A DNA stretch of 64,000 bases from Adiantum capillus-veneris (lineage: Eukaryota; Streptophyta; Polypodiopsida; Polypodiales; Pteridaceae), in the NCBI GenBank assembly GCA_014529385.2, contig CM043942.1, forward strand, positions 54,128,647-54,192,646, read 5' to 3'. The notes beneath the pieces were generated by a model. The model did not search any database and was not told the DNA's origin. It worked only from the letters and a program-made list of their open reading frames with translations. Shown here in pieces: positions 55,876 to 64,000 of the stretch; position 1 is the stretch's first letter, and each line of letters starts with the position of its first letter. The translations under genes were made by a program, and so were the position numbers.

Positions 55876-55959
55876 CCGCGGTTTCAGCCCTGCCCTCCAA
55901 CTAGCAGGTCACAGGGGCGGCCTTCCTGCCCCTGTTCATTACTCAAGATTGTTTGTTCT

Positions 55960-56075
55960 GTCCGGGCATTATAGTAAGCGCGGAACACCCGATCCCATTC
56001 CGACCTCGATATGTGAAAAGCGTTTTCGGCCATATGTACTGATAGTTTTCGGGAGATGTGGTTGACAGCCCGGAC
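55960..56075 (+). rRNA. rrn5: 5S rRNA copy 3 (right)
   Basis: Mirror of 26,765-26,880. The diverged copy. Confidence 0.75.
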
Positions 56076-56290
56076 CCTAAAGCGATAGCAAAAGCTAGAC
56101 AATTGAAGAATGACGTGGCTGCAGTCATTCTAAACAATTACTAGCGGCGGATTGACGTGGCTGCAGTCATCCGACCTCCCCTTGCTATCCGCTTCCATCG
56201 AATGGTGGAAGACAAAACGGGGACTGGACCAATCTGATCTCGCCTTGACGTTGGCGGTCCAGCTTACGGTTGTTAGCCTAGGCTAATGAC
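56076..56290 (+). repeat. Repeat family B copy 3 (right)
   Basis: Mirror of 26,550-26,764. Confidence 0.7.
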
Positions 56291-56623
56291 TTACCAAGAG
56301 ATCCGAAACATTGATTCACATTGCCATGAATATCGGCCGGGTAGCAAAAGCTAGGCAATTGTTTGGTTACTTTGGCGGCAAAAGAAAAAGAGCAGGCAAC
56401 ATTATTTCCAAACCTTAGGTGTGAATCAACACGTTAAGGTAACGCTACTACACTGCGTTGATCAGCAACGACAGGTAACGCTACATAGCAAGTTAATTAA
56501 CAACGACAGGTTTGGCGCCACGCCATTAGGAACTGCCATAAATGCAGGATACTACCCTAGCTAGGCGAACACCAAGGCAAGGGAATCAACGAAAAACATT
56601 CAATTAAATAATGCAAAAGAAAT

Positions 56624-56671
56624 CATCGCAACAGTAGGTATAGGTATTGGAAACATATTTAGTTCTTTGAC
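56624..56671 (+). pseudogene. atp9 scrap (right copy)
   Basis: Encodes VGIGIGNIFSSL, as on the left at 26,169-26,216. Confidence 0.5.
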
Positions 56672-57001
56672 GGTAAGAAAGTTGCAATACAAGAAAGTTT
56701 AGTGGAATGGCCGGGCTACTAGAGGTCCAATCAACTTTTCTTCTTTGTTATCGTGCACTGATTGAAGCGTAATTCTGTCCGTTCTTCACGCACGTATTTC
56801 CTATTAAGCTTTCTTCAAAGAGCCTCGCGTCTGTTCCTTGGCTCGGAGAAGAAAGCACGCGATGATGAAAACTGGACCGGTAAAATGGCATGAGCTAGCT
56901 AAAGCACGCTACTAACCAAGTAACGAAATAATCAACAACACGCCTTTACAGGGATGCGAAAGGCTCAATTATGCAAAGGAAATTAGCCGAGAGAGATCAA
57001 T

Positions 57002-57074
57002 TGCGGGGTGGAGTAAATGGCCAACTCGTCAGGCTCATGACCTGAAGACTGCGGGTTCGAACCCTGCCCCCGCA
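57002..57074 (+). tRNA. trnfM-CAU: Initiator tRNA-Met, copy 2 (right)
   Basis: Mirror of 25,766-25,838. Confidence 0.88.
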
Positions 57075-57468
57075 CTACATGTTGTCAGCAGGCCCTACGT
57101 TGCTGTGCGCCTAACGCTTCTCCTTATCGACGCGTTGTAGGTAGTATAGTGGCTGAACTCAGTGCCTGGAGCAACTCGCTCCAGTCCTGGATTAGTGTTA
57201 TTGCCGTCCTTCAACGAGCACACAGCTTGCTATCGGCGACCTGGCCTCTTAGTTTGGTGGTTTGCGTGGTAAAGGATGGCGTTGTCGCCGTGCAGACGCT
57301 GCGACAAGGATTCTCATGTAATAATCAAACGATTGAAAAAGCGTGGCTTTGCGCAGCAAGTGCTAAGCAACCTGCGCACCACGTTTCTGTCCTGCAAATC
57401 AGCCACTATCGCTACCTGGCTTACTTGGATCATTCCACCTTACAAATTATCGTATAATAAACGCTTAT

Positions 57469-57735
57469 GTAGCTGCTACCTTTGGATAGAGCATTCCCAT
57501 GTGAAACGGCACCGGTTCAAGTCCGGGGAAGTCGTGAGCGAAACTGGATCGGAGTATCTATCATTCAGTTGGGCACTGCTCTGTCGATCTGAGATTATTG
57601 GGGTTCCCCCTCAGGCCCCAATCCCGGGACGTAGGATGATCCGCCTTGCCGATGGCCGTTCCGCTCACGGTTATTGGCGAGAGCCGGTAACCAACCAAGA
57701 GATCATCAACGACAAAGATTGACCTTTAGCCTTAT
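57469..57735 (+). repeat. Repeat family A (right)
   Basis: Mirror of 25,100-25,370, with remnants of the tRNA-like head. Confidence 0.65.
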
Positions 57736-57799
57736 TTTACGTACTTATGCTGAGAAAGCTTTCCAAGGCCCGATGAAACCGGTGAGGGTTTCAGTTAGT

Positions 57800-58005
57800 A
57801 GCATAAGCTAGACAATTGCTAGCGGCGGATTGACGTGGCCGCAGTCATCCGACCTCCCCTTGCTATCTGAGTGGATGCACCTCATCCTTCCACTGGGCTA
57901 ACGGGGACCGGACCAATGTGATCTCGCCTTGACGTTGGCGGTCCGGCTTACGGTTGTTAGCCTAGGCTAATGACTTACCGAGAGATCATCAACGAAACAT
58001 TGATT
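57800..58005 (+). repeat. Repeat family B copy 2 (right)
   Basis: Mirror of 24,835-25,040. Confidence 0.7.
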
Positions 58006-58154
58006 CACAAAACCATGGCATATACATTCAGAACAAATAACACAAAAGGTTGGTAGCGATTGAACGATCCTTGTACCAGCTGTATTTGCACTTTCTCCGG
58101 CAGGTGCTTTTGTCGTTAGCACTCTTTTGTTCATCAATCAAGCGTGTTCGTTCC

Positions 58155-58271
58155 GTCCGGGCATCCTAGTAAAACGCGGAACACCCGATCCCACTCCGAC
58201 CTCGATATGTGAAAAGCGTTTTCTGCCATATGTACTGAGAATTCTCGGGAGACGTGGTTGACAGCCCGGAC
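58155..58271 (+). rRNA. rrn5: 5S rRNA copy 2 (right)
   Basis: Mirror of 24,566-24,682. Confidence 0.85.
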
Positions 58272-58706
58272 CCACAAATCGTATATGCGATTGCCTTCAG
58301 ATGCGAATCTGGTATCGGCCAGAAACAATGCAATGAAAGAGCTACGCCATTCATATTACTTTAGACAAGGAGCGAAGGGTTCAAATCCCATTTCCTCCTA
58401 ATCGCGATTACCTGTTTGGTTAACGGCGACATAGGTTGGCTCATCAAAGCTTCGAAGAGGAAATACCTTGAAGAGGGTCTGTTTCGCTCGATTTCTGCCA
58501 TCCTAGGACTCCATGTTTTGTGAAGGCAAAGAGGACTTGAACCTCTGGCAGCCCCGGTGCTATCGCCTCGCTTTTCCGCTCGCATTTTCAGGATCGGAAA
58601 GGAAACAAGCGACACCAAACGAATCACGGCTCTTTTGGTTTGGTTGAGATAATATTCTTCATCCTCAGACAAGTGAAAGCAAAGTTCCCGTTTTTCTTTC
58701 CTACTA

Positions 58707-58791
58707 GCCCATGACCGGACTCGAACCGGTGCCGTTTCCTAGTACATAGAAAGGCTCTATCCAAAGGTAGCAGCTACATTACATGAGCCGA
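58707..58791 (-). tRNA. tRNA-like gene, anticodon GUA (right)
   Basis: Mirror of 24,048-24,132. Confidence 0.5.
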
Positions 58792-58869
58792 AATAGCATA
58801 GCCGGCTCTTTTCGTTTTGTTTGGATAAAGGATATGCTAACTTTAGCAGCTTGGAGTGGCTCGCGCTCT

Positions 58870-59042
58870 CACGTGGGCAGCATTCCTTCCGAGCTGGGTC
58901 TCATGGCCGGAATCAACTATCTGCATCTCAATAACAATTCACTGTCTGGCACAATTCCTCCCACACTGGGGGACTGTAAGTATCTGGTGTGGGTGGATCT
59001 CAGCAGCAATGAACTGGAGGGCACCATCCCTAAGAGCTTGCC
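58870..59042 (+). pseudogene. LRR fragment of BRI1-like kinase (right)
   Basis: Mirror of 23,795-23,967. Confidence 0.85.
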
Positions 59043-59211
59043 AAGCAAGCAGGGAAGGTGATAGAAGGGACACCAGCTTGCATTTAGCCTTTTTTAAGCA
59101 TCTTTAGGCGATCAATGCACAAAGTATGGCTTGGGATCAGTGCTTACCAGTTCGCCCGGCTTAGCAGAATTCCTTCCAAAGGTACAACCTTAGCGTCTCT
59201 ACTCGGATATC

Positions 59212-59520
59212 GTGGACCATGCACGTAAACGAATTTGTACAGGCAATGAGCGTGGGATACTTGAGGAAGAGCGTAGGATCGAACGCAACACAAGTAAAAA
59301 ACTTGAAAAAGAGCTACAAGTCGTGCGTGAACAAAAGGAGAGACTATTTGACAGAATTAAAGCTTTAGAGCGTAGGATAGCAAATGCAAAGGACGACAGC
59401 TCCTTTGTTCATGACTTACGCGAAATGCCTAGTTGCTCTACACCCGATTTGTTAGCCTTACGCCAGCCTTCGAATCGTTGCGAAACGAATAACGAGAACT
59501 GGGGAAAAAAGGAGGCGTAG
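59212..59520 (+). CDS. Coiled-coil ORF (right)
   Basis: Mirror of 23,317-23,625. Confidence 0.4.
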   Translation: MDHARKRICTGNERGILEEERRIERNTSKKLEKELQVVREQKERLFDRIKALERRIANAKDDSSFVHDLREMPSCSTPDLLALRQPSNRCETNNENWGKKEA

Positions 59521-59983
59521 CGGATTTACACTCAACGGAAGGAGGAAGATGGCCAGAGGCATCGACAAATGAAAGATGGCGCGTTGCGAAACTAAAGTAG
59601 CAAACCGAAGACAGACTCTAACGGGTCAAATCCAAGACCGAACCACGATAAATCGAAGTTTTACTATCCATTACAACGTGAACCACCGATTCCCTGCAAG
59701 GCAAAGGATGGAACAAATAAGATATTTTACCTGATTTTGTACGCTTTGAGGCCGGAGTGGTCGCTGATTTTGTACGCGTATGCTTTGAGGCTGTATGCGG
59801 AGTGGTCACTGATTCTGTACGCTTTGAGGGCGAGGGATAAGAGAATAATTAAGTTACTGGCGCTGCAATGCCGGTGGTATCGAGGCAACTCCTAATGAGA
59901 TGATATGTCTGCTTCAGAATAAAAAGTTATGGATACGACGCACGGAGAAAAAAAAAGGCTTAAAACCACTGCTCCAATTTATT

Positions 59984-60190
59984 TCATGCGTAGAAATCAA
60001 TTCAAACACCTTTCCTTTGGCAAAGACACTCTGCTAGGCCAACACTGACACTGAGAGATGAAAGCGGGGAGCGAATGGGATTAGATACCCCTGTCCTAGC
60101 CGTAAACGATGGAGACTAATCGCTGCGCTGCGCGTATCAACCCCTAAGTGCTGTAGCTAACTTAGCGTTAAGTATCCCGCCTGGGGAGTA
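59984..60190 (+). pseudogene. rrn16: Plastid 16S rRNA fragment (right)
   Basis: Mirror of 22,647-22,853. Confidence 0.85.
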
Positions 60191-60302
60191 TCGTTCCCCT
60201 TAGATCTTTAGGTGCTAGGCTAACGTAACCTCTCGGGACCGATGGTAGGCTAGGTGGTCCCTATGCTGGTGGGCAACCAACCCCAAACGCCAAGGCCAAG
60301 AT

Positions 60303-60375
60303 TGCGGGGTGGAGTAAATGGCCAACTCGTCAGGCTCATGACCTGAAGACTGCAGGTTCGAATCCTGCCCCCGCA
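60303..60375 (+). tRNA. trnfM-CAU: Initiator tRNA-Met, copy 1 (right)
   Basis: Mirror of 22,462-22,534. Confidence 0.9.
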
Positions 60376-61298
60376 CTACATGTTGTCAGCAGTTTTAAAG
60401 CAAAGAAAAACACCGTTTAAAAGAAAAGGAAAGCAAGCTGTAAGCAAAGAAAAAGATGCGATAGAGAAAGCAAACAAGCGAAAGCAGAAAAAGATGCGTT
60501 TGCTTTAAAAGAAAGCAAAATCGAAGCAAAGCAATCTTTGCCGGCCAACTGCTTTACTCCGTTCGACATTAGCTTTTTTGCGTGCTAGCTACACTACATA
60601 AAAGCATTTATGAAAATGTGTAAAAACAGATGTTAAAAGAAAAGCATTAATTGCACCATGCTCTTGTTTGGTTTAGGTTTCGTTGCGGGGCTTTCCGTAA
60701 GCGGAAGCTGTTTTTTTGTTTCTTTTGTGCGGGGCATGCTTTTGGAATTGGAGAGGCTCTGAAACCTTGCGGATTTGTATCGAGCACAGTTCAACTTTCT
60801 TTATTCACAAAACCAAGTAGGATAAAATCTCTTACTAAGACTGCGGAGAGCAGCTATGGCGTTAATTCAGTCTTCTTCTTTGGCTAACACGCTGCATAGG
60901 CATACAGAATTAGCTTTGCTGGAGCGCCCGCCCTGAAGCCAAACTATCCCTCAGGGATCCCGGACCAAGCGCAAGTGGGGACTTCTCAACATCGCAAGTC
61001 ACCTCTTGATGATCTGTCCATTAACCACACAAATATTTACATTTGATTATTATAGTTTGACTATTATACGAGAACGCTAGAGAATCTTTGTCTTTAGGCT
61101 TTAGCCATCCTTTACGTAACAAACCACTAAACTAAGAGGCCAGGTCGTTGATAGCAAGCTGTGTACTTGTCGGCTATCAATCATAAGGTGGAGTGAAATT
61201 GGATAGCCAGAGTGTTGTGTTTTTGGGCACTCAACAAAAAGAGAGGCGCACAGGCGACAAAGTAACAGGGGGCTTGGGGTTGTTGGGCTTCCCCGTTT

Positions 61299-61571
61299 GG
61301 CTCACGTAGCTTAAGGGATAGAGCATTCCTATGTACCAGGAAAGGAAACGGCACCGGTTCAAGTCCGGTCGCTTTCCTGGATCGGAAAGGTCGCGGTAGT
61401 ATCTATTATTTAGTTGAGCACTGCTTTGTTGATCTGAGATTATGCTTAACCCCCGCTCGGCCCCAATCCCGGGACGTAAGATGATTCGCCTTGCCGATGG
61501 CCGTTCCGCTTACGGTTATTGGCAAGAGCTGGTAACTAACCAAGAGATCATCAACGACAAAGATTGACCTT
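61299..61571 (+). repeat. Repeat family A with tRNA-like head (right)
   Basis: Mirror of 21,268-21,540. Ends about 10 nt before rrnS. Confidence 0.6.
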
Positions 61572-61580
61572 TTTTAACCA

Positions 61581-61866
61581 AAAAACCGAGTTTGATCCTG
61601 GCTCAGAATGAACGCTGGCGATATGCTTAACACATGCAAGTTGAACGTTGTTTTCTGTTTATAGAACAGTTGAAGACAAAGTGGCAAACGGGTGCGTAAC
61701 GCGTGGGAATCTGCCAAACAGTTTGGGCCGAATCCCAAAGAAACGAAAGCAAAAAAGCAAGCTTCGATAAAGCTAAAAAGCGCTATTTGATGAGCCTGCG
61801 TAGTATTAGGTAGTTGGTTGGGTAAAGGCTGACCAAGCCGCAGATGCTTAGCTGATCTTTTCGGAC

Positions 61867-61904
<38 letters not shown>

Positions 61905-61907
61905 ATA

Positions 61908-61948
<41 letters not shown>

Positions 61949-62336
61949 CGATCCAGCAATATCGCGTGAGTGAGTGAAAAACGTCGCTAACGCGAGGAAG
62001 GGCAATGCCGCTTGTAAAGCTCTTTCGTCGAGTGACGATTATGACAAGACTCGAAAAAGAAGCCCCGGCTAATTCCGTGCCAGCAGCCGCGGTAAGACGG
62101 GAGGGGCTAGTGTTATTCGGAATGACTGGGCGTAAAGGGCACGTAGGCAGTGAATCAGGTTGAAAGTTAAAGGCGCCAGCTCAACTGGCGGAATGCTTTC
62201 AAAACCAATTCACTTGAGTGGGATAGAGGGGAGTGGAATTTCGTGTGGTAGGGATAAAATCCGGAGATATACGAAAGAACGCCGAAGTAGCGAAGGCAGC
62301 TTTCTGGGTTTCTACTGACGCTAGGGTGCGAAAGCT

Positions 62337-62372
<36 letters not shown>

Positions 62373-62491
62373 TGCCGTAAACGATGAGTGTTCGTCCTTG
62401 GTCCGCGGATCGGGGCTCAGCTAACGCATTAAACACTCCGCCTGGGGAGTACGGTCGCAAGACTGAAACTCAAAGGAATTGACGGGGGCTT

Positions 62492-62524
<33 letters not shown>

Positions 62525-62631
62525 ACAACGCGCAAAACCTTACCAGCCCTTGACATATGAACACTTGACGTATGAACACTTGACATATGAACAAGTGTGC
62601 TTGTCCTTAACGGGATGAAACGAAAATTCAT

Positions 62632-62670
<39 letters not shown>

Positions 62671-62994
62671 CGTTTTTGGTTAACTCCTATAACGAGCGAA
62701 ACCCTTGTTTTGTGTTGCTAAGACATGCTGCTCTCAAAGGATCAATGTCATTATTTACTTGTCAGCGGGGCGGTACGGGATTGATGACACTTCCTCTGTG
62801 CCGATGTTGCACTCACAGGAGACTGCCTATAGTTCTACTATGGAGGAAGGTGGGGATGACGTCAAGTCCGCATGGCCCTTATGGGCTGGGCTACACACGT
62901 GCTACAATGGCAATTACAATAGGAAGCAGGGCCGTAAGGCGGAGCGAATCCATAAAGATTGCCTCAGTTCGGATTGTTCTCTGCAACTCGAGAA

Positions 62995-63047
<53 letters not shown>

Positions 63048-63264
63048 ACCCGGGCCCCGTACACACCGCCCGTCACACCCTGGGAATTGGTTTCGCCCAA
63101 AGCATCGACCAGAGATCACCTATTGCTAAAGTGTTTCATGCCGGCGTTGAGTGTGGCCCATTTTGGTATGGGTGGTCTCCTTGGCGCATATCACGGTTGG
63201 GTCAGTGACTGGGGTGAAGTCGTAACATGGTAGTCGTAGGGGAACCTGTGGCTGGAGGGAATCT
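61581..63264 (+). rRNA. rrnS: Small subunit ribosomal RNA (right copy)
   Basis: Mirror of 19,577-21,258. It has the canonical ggtggggatgacgtc where the left copy lacks a G, so this copy is the better candidate for the functional sequence. The triple 15-nt repeat is at 62,549-62,593. Confidence 0.95.
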
Positions 63265-63469
63265 TAAAGGGAGGCGCTAGCGTCTTTTTATTAACTGTAC
63301 GTGAGTTGATAAAGTCAATTCGTTCGGGTAAGCTAACTGTGCGAGGGGGAAGTGTGGGGTTGGTAGCGATTAAATAATCAAAGGCTTGTACTAGCTGTAT
63401 TTGCATTTTCTCTGGCAGGTGCTTTTGTCGTTAGCACTTTTTTGTTTCTTAATCAAGCGTGTTTGTTTT

Positions 63470-63586
63470 GTCCGGGCATCCTAGTAAAACGCGGAACACC
63501 TGATCCCATTCCGACCTCGATATGTGAAAAGCGTTTTCCGCTATATGTACTGAGAATTGTCGGGAGACATAGTTGACAGCCCGGAC
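63470..63586 (+). rRNA. rrn5: 5S rRNA copy 1 (right)
   Basis: Mirror of 19,255-19,371, 205 nt after rrnS on the same strand. Confidence 0.93.
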
Positions 63587-63629
63587 CCACTAAAGATGCG
63601 AAGAGGAGAAGAGAAAGGAACGCCATAAC

Positions 63630-63828
63630 GGATAGCAAAAGCTAGGCAATTCTTCGAATTAACTGCAGTAATTCGACCACCAAAGCGATGACGTGGCTGC
63701 AGTCATTCTAAACAATTGCTAGCGGCGGATGCTGCAGTCATCTGACCTTTCCTTGCTATCCGAGTGGATGCTTCCACTGGGCGGGGACTGGACCAATGTG
63801 ATCTCGCCTTGACGTTGGCGGTCCGGCT
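63630..63828 (+). repeat. Repeat family B copy 1 (right)
   Basis: Mirror of 19,015-19,210. Confidence 0.75.
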
Positions 63829-63829
63829 T

Positions 63830-63973
63830 ATGGAGAAGAGACCAAGGCCTTCTTTGACCAAGAGTCACACCTTTATGAAAATATTGCATCGGCACTTGTA
63901 CCCTAACGTTGACCTTAAATTAGAGATGAGAAAAATGTATAGTCTAATCTCAATCGAGAGATAGAGCGGCTTG
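63830..63973 (+). other. 3' half of split group I intron (right)
   Basis: Mirror of 18,868-19,012. Confidence 0.7.
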
Positions 63974-63981
63974 GAAAGGCC
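63974..63981 (+). rRNA. rrnL: rrnL mini-exon of 8 nt (right)
   Basis: GAAAGGCC, as on the left. The group II intron starts at 63,982 (GTGCGACTTG) and runs past the window end. Confidence 0.8.
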
Positions 63982-64000
63982 GTGCGACTTGAGGAGCATA

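Noticed and set aside
62643-63208. ORFs of 118 and 167 codons
   Set aside because: They lie on the sense strand of rrnS; conserved rRNA sequence accounts for them.

Overview
The window reads as mitochondrial DNA of a fern, most likely a leptosporangiate (polypod) fern, or a nuclear or scaffolded copy of it. It carries mitochondrial-type rRNAs (rrnL, rrnS, rrn5), nad6, the first exon of nad5, atp9 remnants and mitochondrial-type tRNAs. A plastid insert has the order rps12 - rps7 - psbA, which is the gene order of the inverted repeat of leptosporangiate fern plastomes. Several conserved frames are broken only by TAA or TGA where the family has Gln or Arg, and Leu or Phe positions appear as Pro or Ser. 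This is the signature of combined U-to-C and C-to-U RNA editing known from ferns and hornworts. rrnL is split by a group I intron whose halves lie apart, as I recall being reported for the fern Haplopteris ensiformis.

Layout. Positions 1-14.8 kb are sparse and occur once in the window: trnR-UCG, nad5 exon 1, nad6 (minus), a tight run of five unrecognised plus-strand ORFs (6.9-8.4 kb), trnS-GCU, an acidic ORF just before a broken atp9, trnV-UAC, trnA-UGC and a scrap of plastid ndhC. Positions 14.8-18.9 kb (minus) hold the 3' part of rrnL, interrupted by a group II intron and two group I introns, with mini-exons of 8 and about 30 nt. From 18.84 to 39.99 kb comes the left arm of a very large inverted repeat. 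It holds rrnL part 2 (start), rrn5, rrnS, two trnfM, two more rrn5 copies, the 5' part of rrnL, the plastid insert, nuclear BRI1-like receptor-kinase debris, the C-terminus of a plasmid-type family B DNA polymerase with a coiled-coil tail, an orphan ORF and a group II intron 5' end. A 200-N gap (39,986-40,185) and about 2.7 kb of single-copy sequence (rest of the group II intron with a damaged maturase) separate it from the right arm (42.86-64.0 kb). The right arm is the same sequence in reverse and runs off the window end.

The arms match almost base for base (position x pairs with about 82,839 - x) but differ by scattered one-base indels, often in homopolymers. Because the left arm stops inside an intron exactly at a 200-N gap, the palindrome may be two redundant contigs scaffolded head to head rather than a real repeat.

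How the genes work together: rrnS, rrn5 and rrnL serve the mitochondrial ribosome, and rrnL needs several splicing events, one of them probably in trans. nad5 and nad6 belong to respiratory complex I and atp9 to ATP synthase. The plastid, nuclear and plasmid-like pieces look like passengers. The best novelty candidates are the two-member orphan family (7809-8426 and 47107-47691), the operon-like ORF run next to its first member, the polymerase/coiled-coil chimera, and the rrnL intron architecture.
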